64,000 bases of DNA, taken from the NCBI GenBank assembly GCA_947383835.1, contig CANDEV010000005.1:140605-204604 (forward strand). Reading direction: 5' to 3'. Below the pieces are notes generated by a model. The model ran no database searches, had not been told where the DNA came from, and saw only the letters and a list, made by a program, of their open reading frames with translations. How positions within the stretch are numbered: the first letter of the stretch is position 1; the number at the start of each line of letters is the position of its first letter. This document shows, piece by piece, positions 1 through 8,623 of the stretch. A program made the position numbers and the translations under genes. Origin of the DNA: an uncultured Clostridia bacterium (lineage in GTDB: Bacteria; Bacillota; Clostridia; Oscillospirales; Ruminococcaceae).

Positions 1-2
1 AG

Positions 3-278
3 GGTATCGCGGAGGAACGGATAATTCTGGAAGATAAGTCCACAAGCACAGACGAAAACATACGCTTTTCCGCAGGAAAAATGGAAGAATACGGTATAAG
101 CGGCAGCGTAACTATAGTAACCAACGAGTTCCACCAGCTTCGGGCAAGCATGATAGCAGATAAGTACGGTCTTGACTCCAATGCTGTCTCGGTAAGGACA
201 ACAACCTATCTTCTCCCCACCTATTGGCTGCGGGAGTGGTTTGGGGTAGTTTACCAGTTTTTGTTTGGCAGCGCTTAG
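3..278 (+). CDS. DUF218 / YdcF-like membrane-associated protein, C-terminal part
   Basis: The reading frame is open from the window edge, so the 5' end is missing. The visible 91 residues contain the TSTDEN and VTNEFHQLRA patterns typical of the DUF218 (YdcF/SanA/ElyC) fold, in which conserved Asn/Glu and His residues line a putative active site. The protein ends with a Trp-rich segment (YWLREWFGVVYQFLFG), which could sit at the membrane. Members are linked to envelope integrity, but their reaction is unknown. The stop codon lies 9 bases before the ATG of the next gene and overlaps its ribosome site, so the two are probably co-transcribed. Confidence 0.75.
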   Translation, partial: GIAEERIILEDKSTSTDENIRFSAGKMEEYGISGSVTIVTNEFHQLRASMIADKYGLDSNAVSVRTTTYLLPTYWLREWFGVVYQFLFGSA

Positions 279-289
279 GAGGAGTACTT

Positions 290-730
290 ATGACGGGAAA
301 ATTTACGGACTACAGCGGCGGAAAGTTTGTTTTCCTTACATCGATACTTGCGTCAATATGCTTTGGAGTGTGTATAAAAATTCTTTTAGGTTACTTTACT
401 GTCCCGTGCCTTGTTTTTTGTTTGGCGGCAAACAGACTGCTGGCTGCCGGCAGATTTTTCGCCGATGAAGATAAAATTGTTTTCCGTGTGGGTCTGATAA
501 AGAGAGAGTACAGCTATGCAGAAATTGTGTCAACCGTGTCGCAAACGGGCTTCAGCAGTGGCAGACTTGGTATGTTGCCATACATTAAGCTTTTGATAAA
601 GCTAACGGACGGCAGTATTGTGAGCGTAAGAGACGATAATATTTCAAAAAATGCGTTCAGCACTCCCGAAAATCACAAACAATTCCAAGAAAACCACCAA
701 TTCACAAAGCTAAGCGATTACATAAATTAA
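290..730 (+). CDS. Small membrane protein with PH-like domain
   Basis: A 146-residue protein. Two hydrophobic stretches at about residues 12-50 (likely a membrane hairpin) are followed by a soluble segment of alternating strands (DEDKIVFRVGLIKREYSYAEIVST, then a second strand pair). This layout matches bacterial PH-domain membrane proteins. An upstream in-frame ATG at 224 exists, but GGAGG at 279-283 fits the ATG at 290. No enzymatic motif is seen. It probably forms a small operon with the preceding DUF218 gene; the function is unknown. Confidence 0.6.
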   Translation: MTGKFTDYSGGKFVFLTSILASICFGVCIKILLGYFTVPCLVFCLAANRLLAAGRFFADEDKIVFRVGLIKREYSYAEIVSTVSQTGFSSGRLGMLPYIKLLIKLTDGSIVSVRDDNISKNAFSTPENHKQFQENHQFTKLSDYIN

Positions 731-744
731 CGGGTGAAAAGATA

Positions 745-817
745 AAAAATTCCTCCGAAAGCATTTTTTGAGAAGCAGGCGCATATGCTTGTACAAAACG
801 CTTTTGGAGGAATTTTT
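745..817 (+). promoter_or_regulatory. Inverted repeat overlapping the ribosome site of the deacetylase gene
   Basis: The 18-base arms 745-762 and 800-817 pair at 17 of 18 positions around a 37-nt loop. The right arm contains the GGAGG (806-810) used by the ATG at 824 and ends in a T-run, so the structure could be a terminator for the upstream operon, a translational block for the downstream gene, or both. The pairing is read directly from the sequence; the role is inferred. Confidence 0.65.
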
Positions 818-823
818 ACAGTT

Positions 824-1705
824 ATGTATCTTTGCGTAAGATTAAAAAAATTTATTTTGCTTGTGTGCGCCCTGCTGGTTATTGCAGGCTGCGCGGTAAA
901 GCTTACCGCCGACGGCTTAAAGTACGAACCTGCAGACGCGGAAGTCAGCGAGGAGATTTTCGTCCCCGTGATAATGTACCACAGCCTCCTGAAAGACCCC
1001 GACAGAGCAGGGGAGTATGTGGTAAGTCCTGAGATCTTTGAGGCGGATATGAAGTATCTGCTTGATAACGGTTTTACTTCGGTTTTTGTAAGGGACTTGG
1101 TTGATTATGTTGAAAACGGTGCGGACTTGCCCTCAAAGCCCGTGGTTGTCACATTTGATGACGGATACTATAATGTTATGGAGTATGCTTATCCTTTTAT
1201 GCGGGAAAACAACATCAAAGGCGTGATGAATGTCGTTGGCGCATATACAGAGCAGTCCACCGCCGAGGACGAGCACAACCCCGCCTATTCATACTTGACT
1301 TGGGAGGAAATTTCCGAGCTTGAACAAAGCGGTGTTTTTGAGATAGGAAATCATACATATGATATGCACTCCATAGGAGTCCGCAGCGGCTGCAAAAAGA
1401 AATACGGCGAGAACAACGAGACCTACCGAAATGCCTTGACTGAGGATATTGGCGGCTTGCAGCAGCTTCTTGCTGAAAAAAGCGGAGTAACGTCCGTTAC
1501 CTTTGCCTATCCATACGGCTTTATTTCGGAGGAAAGCGTCCCGGTTCTCCGTGACATGGGCTTTAAGGCACTGCTGACCTGTTATGAAAAGCCAAATTAT
1601 ATTTCAAGGGATAACCCCGACTGTCTGCTCCAAATAAACCGATACAACCGTCCCGCAGGAATTTCCACAGAGGAATTTATGGAAAAACTTTTAAAACAAA
1701 AATGA
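824..1705 (+). CDS. Polysaccharide deacetylase lipoprotein (NodB domain, CE4)
   Basis: A 293-residue protein whose first 25 residues form a basic and hydrophobic signal ending in the lipobox IAGC, so it should be exported, lipidated and anchored outside the membrane. The NodB homology domain shows VTFDDGYY (metal-binding Asp pair), the downstream GNHTYDMHS histidine motif and FAYPYGF. CE4 enzymes remove N- or O-acetyl groups from cell-wall or exported glycans. The ATG at 824 is preferred to 785 because GGAGG at 806-810 precedes it and the signal peptide starts there. The RBS is buried in a strong inverted repeat, suggesting controlled translation. Confidence 0.85.
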   Translation: MYLCVRLKKFILLVCALLVIAGCAVKLTADGLKYEPADAEVSEEIFVPVIMYHSLLKDPDRAGEYVVSPEIFEADMKYLLDNGFTSVFVRDLVDYVENGADLPSKPVVVTFDDGYYNVMEYAYPFMRENNIKGVMNVVGAYTEQSTAEDEHNPAYSYLTWEEISELEQSGVFEIGNHTYDMHSIGVRSGCKKKYGENNETYRNALTEDIGGLQQLLAEKSGVTSVTFAYPYGFISEESVPVLRDMGFKALLTCYEKPNYISRDNPDCLLQINRYNRPAGISTEEFMEKLLKQK

Positions 1706-1736
1706 GCTTGCTGATCATATGCAAGCTCATTTTTAT
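1698..1736. terminator. Bidirectional terminator between convergent genes
   Basis: A perfect stem of about 13 bp (1699-1711 with 1721-1734), flanked by A-rich and T-rich tails, overlaps the stop codon of the deacetylase gene and lies just past the end of the minus-strand hypothetical gene. Confidence 0.85.
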
Positions 1737-1739
1737 GTA

Positions 1740-2399
1740 TTATTCGTTAAGCATTACAAATTCTTCTTCTACAAAACCGTCGCCGTCATCTTCGGGAACT
1801 GCCGCTTCTTCACCTTCAACGTTTTCGGTTTCAGAAACTTCACCCTCAAGCTCCTCCTCGGGAACTTCCTCAACCTTTGGATTAAGGAAGCTGTCGTCAT
1901 AAACGGACTGGTAAAATCCGTCAATAAGATCAAGCACAATGGGAGAATACCTGTCACGGTATTCAAGCATTTCATTAAGATATGGAGCATACTGGCTCGG
2001 CTCGCGCTTGTCGCCCTGCTGGAATTTATTTTGCTTATTAGCGTCTTTCCATGCGCGGTTTATCATATTCTCGGTATACCGCGGTATTTTGTCGTTTATC
2101 TCTTTTTTAAATTCGGTGGGGACAGGCTTCTTAAAAGTATAGTACTTTTCCAGATTGATAAGCTCATCAATATCCTTGATAAGCGAATCATAAGCCGTAA
2201 AAAACTTCCTCGGACTTTTTGTCGCAACAATAAATTCCGACATTTTATTTACATTTTTCATACGCTTCGTAACGTATGCCTTTGTCATATCATCCAAAAA
2301 TTCCTGGGAGACCATGAGTTTTTTCTCTTCGGTGCCGAAAATAATGTTTTGAAGCTCTATCTGCTTGAGCTTGCTTTGATTAGGTGAAAAAAGTCCCAT
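1740..2399 (-). CDS. Hypothetical protein with acidic C-terminal tail
   Basis: A 219-residue protein, predicted cytosolic and helix-rich. The first 150 residues are basic and charged. The last 45 are overwhelmingly Glu/Asp (EEVPEEELEGEVSETEN and similar), likely disordered. No signal peptide, membrane segment or family motif is recognised. AAGGA precedes the ATG at 2399. It lies 25 bases after folT and may share its riboswitch-controlled transcript, but nothing in the protein suggests a folate role. Confidence 0.6.
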   Translation of the reverse strand: MGLFSPNQSKLKQIELQNIIFGTEEKKLMVSQEFLDDMTKAYVTKRMKNVNKMSEFIVATKSPRKFFTAYDSLIKDIDELINLEKYYTFKKPVPTEFKKEINDKIPRYTENMINRAWKDANKQNKFQQGDKREPSQYAPYLNEMLEYRDRYSPIVLDLIDGFYQSVYDDSFLNPKVEEVPEEELEGEVSETENVEGEEAAVPEDDGDGFVEEEFVMLNE

Positions 2400-2424
2400 A
2401 AAACCATATCCTTCCGAATGTATT

Positions 2425-2991
2425 TTACATATGCGAACGGTGTTTGAAAGTTCGTTCGTACAGAACCTGAATTGTAGGCATTAAAGTCATTATAACGAAA
2501 ACGTAAAGAATAAGCTCGGTTGAAACTGCCCCGTATCTTATAATGAACTGCGCCGAGGTATTGCTCATAAAACCAAAGTGCATAAGAATTGCGGTATTCA
2601 GCAAAAGACAAATTACTGCCGAGTCGATAACACGTGAAACTATTGAAAATATCACAAGCTTCATACCGTTTTTTTTGTAGAGCATGATCCCGTATAAAAA
2701 GCCCTCCAGCATAGCTGTAACAGATAGGGGAACGATAGGAGCCTGACCGCTCAGAATACAGCCGATCAAATCTCCGGCAATAGCTGCCATTACCGCAGGA
2801 ACAGGTCCGAACAGCATACCTACAGCTGCAAGAGCAATAAATGCGAAATTAAATTTGATATACTCCACAGGTCTGAAAGAAAACATATCCAGTACAATAA
2901 ATACAGCCACCAAAATTCCTGTAACTGTAAGGCAGCGGACGTTTTTCAGCTCTGCCGCAGAGCTTTTGAAGTTTGACAAAAAGTTTTTCAT
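2425..2991 (-). CDS. folT: ECF transporter S component, folate type
   Basis: A 188-residue integral membrane protein with about six hydrophobic segments, starting after a short polar N-terminus. It has the ECF S-component pattern (FAFIALAAVGMLFGPVPAVMAAIAGDLIGC and SVTAMLEGFLYGIML). S components bind the vitamin and dock on a shared EcfAAT energising module, which is not encoded here. The folate assignment rests on the THF riboswitch directly upstream (3054-3175) as much as on the protein. AAGGAGG sits 6 bases before the ATG. Expression should fall when tetrahydrofolate is abundant. Confidence 0.88.
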   Translation of the reverse strand: MKNFLSNFKSSAAELKNVRCLTVTGILVAVFIVLDMFSFRPVEYIKFNFAFIALAAVGMLFGPVPAVMAAIAGDLIGCILSGQAPIVPLSVTAMLEGFLYGIMLYKKNGMKLVIFSIVSRVIDSAVICLLLNTAILMHFGFMSNTSAQFIIRYGAVSTELILYVFVIMTLMPTIQVLYERTFKHRSHM

Positions 2992-3053
2992 TGATATTCC
3001 TCCTTAAAATTATGCTAATATGCACAATCAGGAAGAATGAAAAGCTCCTGCTC

Positions 3054-3175
3054 ATGCATTTCAGCGGGATGCGGAAAACGCACCGCAAACACAGTAAAAA
3101 CCGTGTTTTTCGTCAAGGCGGCAACTCCCCGTCCGCCAAGCACTGTACGCGCGTAAACCTACTCTGTAATGCTTT
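3054..3175 (-). promoter_or_regulatory. Tetrahydrofolate (THF) riboswitch controlling folT
   Basis: On the minus strand the RNA runs through ACAGAGTAGG, GCGCGTACAGTGC, GGACGGGGAGTTG, TTGACGAA, GCGGTGCG and CCGCATCCCGCTG in order. These blocks match the THF riboswitch consensus, and particularly the E. siraeum version as remembered. The closing stem is GCATT (3169-3173) with AATGC (3056-3060). It lies between pfkA and folT, and the ribosome site of folT is about 45 bases past its 3' end. Known THF riboswitches repress folate uptake when reduced folate is bound. Confidence 0.92.
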
Positions 3176-3199
3176 ATATAAATGCTTAAAATTATGTTC

Positions 3200-4159
3200 T
3201 TAGAACGAGATCTCGTCAGAAATTTTGTAAAGGTTTTCGTCAAAAGGCTTCTTCATAGCAAGAGCCTCCTGTATGTCAAAGTCAACGATCTTGTTGTCAC
3301 GCATAGCAACAACTCGGTTTCCGATTCCCTTGTCCAAAAGCTCTACAGCGTGATAGCCCATTTCGCTTGCCACAACTCTGTCTCGGAGCGTAGGGCTGCC
3401 GCCTCTCTGAACGTGACCGAGAATAGTCGCTCTTGCGTCGATACCGGTGCTGTCCTGTATCTTCTTTGCGATTTCCTCAGTATGTCCAACGCCCTCGGAA
3501 ACGACGACAATAAAGTGCTGTCTTCTGTTCTTCTGTGACTTTATTATCTTAGCGATAATGTTGTCCATAGAAAATTCCATCTCGGGAGTAAGGATAGCCA
3601 CCGAGCCTACAGCAGTACCGACATTGAGAGCGATCCAGCCCGCGTTTCTGCCCATTACCTCAACTACAGAGCAGCGGTCATGGGACATAGCTGTATCACG
3701 AAGCTTGTCGATCATTTCCATAGCTGTGTTCATAGCCGTGTCATAGCCGATAGTGTAATCTGTGCAGGCGATGTCGTTGTCGATAGTGCCGGGGAGACCT
3801 ATGCAGGGTACTCCGGCCTTTGAAAGGTCAGCCGCGCCTCTGAAAGAACCGTCGCCGCCGATAACAACTATACCAACAAGATTAAGCTCGTCGCATTTTT
3901 CCTTAGCTTTAAGTACGTATTCCCATTCCTTGAATTCAAGACATCTTGCGGTAAAAAGAGTTGTACCGCCGCGCTGAATGATATTTGAAACGTCTCTTGC
4001 GTCAAGGTGAACGGTTTCGCCGTTCAAAAGACCGTTATATCCTCTCTGGATACCAACGACCTCATAGCCCTTGCTGAGAGCCGCTCTCGTAACGGCTCTT
4101 ACAGCCGCATTCATGCCGGGAGCGTCGCCTCCGCTTGTTAAAACACCTATTCTCTTCAT
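3200..4159 (-). CDS. pfkA: ATP-dependent 6-phosphofructokinase
   Basis: A 319-residue protein, the normal length for the bacterial PfkA homotetramer. It phosphorylates fructose 6-phosphate to fructose 1,6-bisphosphate in glycolysis. It shows the nucleotide loop LTSGGDAPGMNAAVR near the N-terminus, GGDGSFRGA at about 100, the catalytic PGTIDNDI at about 125, EVMGRNAGWIA, and LGHVQRGGSPT near 250. The GGDGS glycine points to ATP rather than pyrophosphate use. The start is ATG 4159; the upstream in-frame ATG at 4174 lies inside the GGAGGAG ribosome site. A consensus promoter stands directly upstream, so it is transcribed independently of dnaE. Confidence 0.97.
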   Translation of the reverse strand: MKRIGVLTSGGDAPGMNAAVRAVTRAALSKGYEVVGIQRGYNGLLNGETVHLDARDVSNIIQRGGTTLFTARCLEFKEWEYVLKAKEKCDELNLVGIVVIGGDGSFRGAADLSKAGVPCIGLPGTIDNDIACTDYTIGYDTAMNTAMEMIDKLRDTAMSHDRCSVVEVMGRNAGWIALNVGTAVGSVAILTPEMEFSMDNIIAKIIKSQKNRRQHFIVVVSEGVGHTEEIAKKIQDSTGIDARATILGHVQRGGSPTLRDRVVASEMGYHAVELLDKGIGNRVVAMRDNKIVDFDIQEALAMKKPFDENLYKISDEISF

Positions 4160-4217
4160 ATCTTTCTCCTCCAAAAATTTATTACATCAAATAAATTACA
4201 TATTTCAAACAACTTTT

Positions 4218-4246
4218 ATTATAGCATTTTCAATTAATTTTGTCAA
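4218..4246 (-). promoter_or_regulatory. Sigma-A type promoter for pfkA
   Basis: Minus strand: -35 TTGACA (4241-4246), 17-base spacer, -10 TATAAT (4218-4223), both perfect. It lies about 60 bases upstream of the pfkA ATG. Confidence 0.88.
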
Positions 4247-4262
4247 GGGCTTACAGTTATTT

Positions 4263-5189
4263 TTAATTTTTCAGCAAATTCATCGCCGTTTCGAGGCACT
4301 TTTCACCCTCCGCCTCGTATTCTGGAGCAACTCCGTTCACTCCGAACGTCTCACCGTCGGCATTGCACATAAGTCCCGAAACAAAAATAAAAAGATGCTC
4401 GGTCTCCGATTTGTCAAAGGAGTACTCAAAGTATTTCCCGTAGGTGCTTTTACCGACAATAAAAACCTTGTCGTCAAAATCCGAGTTCATATTGAAGATC
4501 ATGACTTCGGCGGAGCTTGCGGTATTTTCGTCACAAAGAAAGGCTATCTTTTCAAAATTTATTTTGGATTTCCCAAAAGCAGTGTGCTCTTTTAGCTCTC
4601 CGCCTCTTAATTCCGTGAAAACCGTTTGCTCATTTGGGTAAAAAAGGGACATTATCTTTATCAGCTCCTCAATATAACCTCCGCGGTTGCCGCGCAGATC
4701 AATTATAAATTTGTCCGCCGATTGAAGCATATCCATATTTTCCGCAAGCCTTTCATATGTTTCGCCCTTTGAAAAATCGCCTATTTCAATAAGACAGACG
4801 CTGTTCTCCAAAAGACTGACGCCGACCTCTCCTACTTCGTTTATCTGACCCATTACATTTTCCGAACGCTCCCTGCTGAATATGGCATTGTATTTTTGTA
4901 TCTCCTCAGGCTCGTATTTATTTATATCGTCAATAACAAGTCTGTACAGATAATTGTCAAAGTTGGAAAAACCGTTCTCCTCATAAACGTCTCCCAAAGT
5001 GTTTTTCATGGCAAGCTCCAAATGGTCGGGGGAGTAGTAATATTCCGTCATATAAACCTCAAGCTTACCGATCCTGTCATTAAGATAAAAGTTTCTGAAC
5101 ATTAAAAATATAACTGTCAGCAGAAAAATAATCACAATTACCAAAATGGCATTAATGCCTTTTTTACTTTTTGCACGTTTTTCTCTCAT
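4263..5189 (-). CDS. S41-family (tail-specific) serine peptidase, membrane-anchored
   Basis: A 308-residue protein with one N-terminal transmembrane helix (about residues 14-31), so the enzyme part should face outside. The S41 fold is shown by FIIDLRGNRGGY (oxyanion/strand region), DENTASSAEVMI (catalytic Ser) and GKSTYGK (catalytic Lys). No PDZ domain is visible, unlike CtpA/CtpB. ATG 5189 is chosen because GGAG lies 9 bases upstream; the ATG at 5198 touches it. It starts 15 bases after dnaE, so it is co-transcribed. The substrate is unknown. Confidence 0.8.
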   Translation of the reverse strand: MREKRAKSKKGINAILVIVIIFLLTVIFLMFRNFYLNDRIGKLEVYMTEYYYSPDHLELAMKNTLGDVYEENGFSNFDNYLYRLVIDDINKYEPEEIQKYNAIFSRERSENVMGQINEVGEVGVSLLENSVCLIEIGDFSKGETYERLAENMDMLQSADKFIIDLRGNRGGYIEELIKIMSLFYPNEQTVFTELRGGELKEHTAFGKSKINFEKIAFLCDENTASSAEVMIFNMNSDFDDKVFIVGKSTYGKYFEYSFDKSETEHLFIFVSGLMCNADGETFGVNGVAPEYEAEGEKCLETAMNLLKN

Positions 5190-5204
5190 GCTTATCATCT
5201 CCGT

Positions 5205-8200
5205 TTATTTTAGTACAGCGTTTCCGTGCCCCGCCGCAGCAAGTATTTCCTCCGCAAGCTCTCCGCAAATTTTTACTCCGCCGATATTTTTCGGCACAAA
5301 CTGCTGCTTTATGTCCTCAAAATAAAATATAGTACGGCTTGTTCCAGAGTACTTTCTGCAAACGCTTAAAATATTCTGCAATTTTTCGCTGTCATCGCTT
5401 CTGCACTTGATATAAAGGGTCATTCCGCCGCAAAGTCCGTCATACTTTTCCGCCGCAGTAACTTTCTGCACAATAAGCTTAGGCGAATCGTCCTTGAAAG
5501 AAACCTTTGCGCCGATGTGCAAAGCTCTGCCCCTTTGCAGCAGTTCACGGCAAGAGGCATACGCTTCAGCGAAAACAAGTCCCTCGACTTCTCCGGTCAT
5601 GTCCTCCAGATCAACGAAAGCCATTCGGGAACCGTTTTTCTGCGTGTGCTGCTTGACGTTCTGCACCGTGCAGAAAAAGGAGAATTCGGCATTATTTTTT
5701 ATTGGAACAGACTCGTCGTAAAGCTGCGAGACCCTGTTCATTCTGCAAAGCTCTGAAAGGGTCGCGTAGCTTTGGAGCGGATGCCCCGAAAGGTACATTC
5801 CTATGACTTCTTTTTCCATTTCAAGCAGCTCGCTCAAGGGATATTCTGGGAAATGCTCTATCGACACCGAAGAATTTTCCTCCTGTGGCGACATATCGAA
5901 AAAGTTTATCTGCCCCTCCATATTCCTCATGGAGTACGCCTGTACGCCGCTGAAAATTCGCTCGTAATTTTCCAGCATTTCATGCCTGTTCAAGCCAAAG
6001 CCGTCAAACGCTCCGCACTTTATAAGACTTTCCACAGCACGGCGGTTCACGTCCTTGCCGCTTATTCGTCTGCAAAAGCTTTCAAGCGAGGAAAATTTTC
6101 CCTCTCTTTTTCTTTCTTCAATAATTTCGTTAATGGAATTATATCCTAAATTTTTCACCGCCGCCAAAGCAAACCGTATTCCGCCCTCCGTGGGGACGAA
6201 ACCGGCGCCGCTTTCGTTGATGTCGGGGGTCAGGATTTTAATTCCCTGCTTGGAGCATTCCTCCATATATTCAAGAATTTTTCCCGTGCTGTCAAGGGCG
6301 GCTGTCATAAGTGCAGCCATGTATTGCTTAAAATAGTGACATTTAAGGTAAGCGGTCTGGTACGCAACATGAGCATACGCCGCAGCATGGGACTTGTTAA
6401 ACGCATATGAAGCAAAGCTTGACATTTCGCTGAAAATATCGTCCGCAATTTTTTCATCCACACCGTTTTTCTTAGCGCCCTCAACGAAAACGCTCCGTTC
6501 CTTTTCCATAACGTCCGCTTTTTTCTTAGCCATTGCACGGCGTACAAGGTCGGCTCGTCCGTAAGAGTACCCCGCCATTTTTCGGCATATCTCCATGACC
6601 TGCTCCTGATAAACGATGCAGCCGTAGGTAACGTCCAAAATATCCTTTAAAAGCGGGTGCTTGTAGGTAACTTTCTGCGGATTGTGCCTGCACTCGATAT
6701 ACCGCGGTATACTGTCCATAGGACCGGGGCGGTACAGCGAAATAACAGCGATCAAGTCCTCGATAGATTCGGGCTTCAAACGCGTAAGGACTTGCCTCAT
6801 GCCCGCGCTTTCAAATTGGAAGACGCCCGCCGCGTCCCCTGCGGACATCATTGCGAAAACTCCCGGGTCGTCAATGGGAATTTTCTTTATGTCAAAATAA
6901 GGCTCAAACTCCCGTATGGAACGTTCCGCGTCACGTATTACCGTAAGGTTGCGAAGTCCCAAAAAGTCGATTTTCAGCAAACCGAGACTTTCCAGAACAG
7001 TCATAGTGTACTGGGTAACAACAGAACCGCCGTTCATCTGAACGGGGACGTACTCCCTCACAGGCAAGTCCGCAATAACGACCCCCGCCGCATGAGTGGA
7101 GGCATGGCGGGGCATACCCTCGATTTTCGCCGCCGTGTCTATAAGCCGCTTTACCTCAAAATCACTTTTATACAGCTCCGCAAGGTCGGCGTTATCTTTC
7201 ATGGCGCTTTCAAGAGTAACGTGCAGACCAAATGGAATAAGCTTTGCAACCTTGTCGGAGGTCTGATAGGGAAGTCCCATTACCCGTGCAACGTCCCGTA
7301 CCGCAGCCTTTGCAGCCATTGTACCGAATGTGATTATCTGTGCAACATGGTCGCCGCCGTATTTCCGAACAACATAATCAATGACTCTCTGCCTGCCCTC
7401 GTAGCAAAAATCAATGTCAAAGTCGGGCATTGACACTCTTTCGGGATTGAGAAATCTCTCAAAGAGCAGGTTATATTTCATAGGGTCAATGTCGGTGATC
7501 CCAACACAGTACGCCGCAAGACTTCCCGCTCCCGAACCTCTGCCCGGACCCACGGGAATACCGTTATCCTTTGCGTACTTTATAAAATCCCATACTATCA
7601 AATAGTAATCAACATACCCCATTCGTGTGATAACGTCAAGCTCATATTCCATTCTTTCTGAATACTCCGCAGGAGGGTTTTCACCGTAACGCTTTTTCAT
7701 TCCCGCAGCGCAAAGCTTTTTTAAATAATCCGCATTGTCCGTAACGTTCGGTATTGTAAATTTCGGCAGCTTGGTCACTCCAAATTCAAAGGTAACATTG
7801 CACATCTCCGCGATTTTCACCGTGTTGTCTACAGCGTGGGGGACGTTTGCAAAAAGCTGCCGCATTTCCTCCTCCGACTTCATGTAAAATTCGTTTGTGG
7901 GAAAGGAAAGCGGGTTCGGCTCGCTTAAAAGAGTATTCGTCTGAATAGCAATAAGCGTCCGCTGGACTTCCGCGTCCTCCTTTAAAATATAGTGAGCGTC
8001 GTTTGTTGCCGCAAGGGGAATACCCGTCTCCGCCGAAAGCCTGTACAAAAGGGGAAGAATACGCATTTCGTCGGGAATATCGTGGTTTTGTATTTCAATG
8101 TAATAATTGCCGCTGCCGAAAATTTCGAGATAGTTCAGAGCTATCTCCTTAGCGTTATCATATTCTCCGTTTGTAAGCTTTCTGGGAATTTCACCTGCAA

Positions 8201-8612
8201 GACAGCCCGACAGCGCAATAATACCCTCATGATATTCTTTCAGCAGATCAATGTCCACCCGCGGCTTGTTGTAAAAGCCCTCGGTGTAACCGTAGGAAAC
8301 AAGCTTTATAAGGTTCTGATATCCCGTGTTGTTTTTGCACAAAAGCACAAGATGATAAGGCTTGTTGTCCTGACCGTGTATCTTGTCAAACCGCGTTCGG
8401 GGAGCGACATAGACCTCACAGCCGATTATCGGCTTTACGCCTTGGGAAACAGCTTCATTGTAAAAATCCACGGCTGCGTACATACAGCCGTGGTCGGTAA
8501 CAGCAACAGCGGTCTGCCCAAGCTCCTTTGCCCGTGAAACAAGCTGCTTAATGCGGCAAGCCCCGTCAAGCAGGCTGTATTCGCTGTGCAGGTGAAGATG
8601 AACAAAACCCAT
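5205..8612 (-). CDS. dnaE: DNA polymerase III alpha subunit, DnaE type
   Basis: An 1135-residue replicative polymerase subunit. It begins with an intact-looking PHP domain (HLHSEYSLLDG, VTDHGCMY). The C-family catalytic core has PDFDIDF at about residue 400 and LKIDFLGLRNL near 550 supplying the three aspartates. The tandem helix-hairpin-helix and OB-fold (MAFVDLEDMTGEVEGLVF) follow at the C-terminus. No exonuclease domain is present, so this is DnaE rather than PolC. AAAGGAG precedes ATG 8612. It lies 11 bases after an S51 peptidase gene and ahead of an S41 peptidase gene. Confidence 0.97.
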   Translation of the reverse strand: MGFVHLHLHSEYSLLDGACRIKQLVSRAKELGQTAVAVTDHGCMYAAVDFYNEAVSQGVKPIIGCEVYVAPRTRFDKIHGQDNKPYHLVLLCKNNTGYQNLIKLVSYGYTEGFYNKPRVDIDLLKEYHEGIIALSGCLAGEIPRKLTNGEYDNAKEIALNYLEIFGSGNYYIEIQNHDIPDEMRILPLLYRLSAETGIPLAATNDAHYILKEDAEVQRTLIAIQTNTLLSEPNPLSFPTNEFYMKSEEEMRQLFANVPHAVDNTVKIAEMCNVTFEFGVTKLPKFTIPNVTDNADYLKKLCAAGMKKRYGENPPAEYSERMEYELDVITRMGYVDYYLIVWDFIKYAKDNGIPVGPGRGSGAGSLAAYCVGITDIDPMKYNLLFERFLNPERVSMPDFDIDFCYEGRQRVIDYVVRKYGGDHVAQIITFGTMAAKAAVRDVARVMGLPYQTSDKVAKLIPFGLHVTLESAMKDNADLAELYKSDFEVKRLIDTAAKIEGMPRHASTHAAGVVIADLPVREYVPVQMNGGSVVTQYTMTVLESLGLLKIDFLGLRNLTVIRDAERSIREFEPYFDIKKIPIDDPGVFAMMSAGDAAGVFQFESAGMRQVLTRLKPESIEDLIAVISLYRPGPMDSIPRYIECRHNPQKVTYKHPLLKDILDVTYGCIVYQEQVMEICRKMAGYSYGRADLVRRAMAKKKADVMEKERSVFVEGAKKNGVDEKIADDIFSEMSSFASYAFNKSHAAAYAHVAYQTAYLKCHYFKQYMAALMTAALDSTGKILEYMEECSKQGIKILTPDINESGAGFVPTEGGIRFALAAVKNLGYNSINEIIEERKREGKFSSLESFCRRISGKDVNRRAVESLIKCGAFDGFGLNRHEMLENYERIFSGVQAYSMRNMEGQINFFDMSPQEENSSVSIEHFPEYPLSELLEMEKEVIGMYLSGHPLQSYATLSELCRMNRVSQLYDESVPIKNNAEFSFFCTVQNVKQHTQKNGSRMAFVDLEDMTGEVEGLVFAEAYASCRELLQRGRALHIGAKVSFKDDSPKLIVQKVTAAEKYDGLCGGMTLYIKCRSDDSEKLQNILSVCRKYSGTSRTIFYFEDIKQQFVPKNIGGVKICGELAEEILAAAGHGNAVLK

Positions 8613-8623
8613 AGTTATCTCCT

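Noticed and set aside
1719..2387. A 222-codon plus-strand frame opposite the acidic hypothetical gene
   Set aside because: The minus-strand gene has a ribosome site, an acidic tail typical of real proteins and a terminator at its end; the plus frame is Phe/Leu-rich noise.
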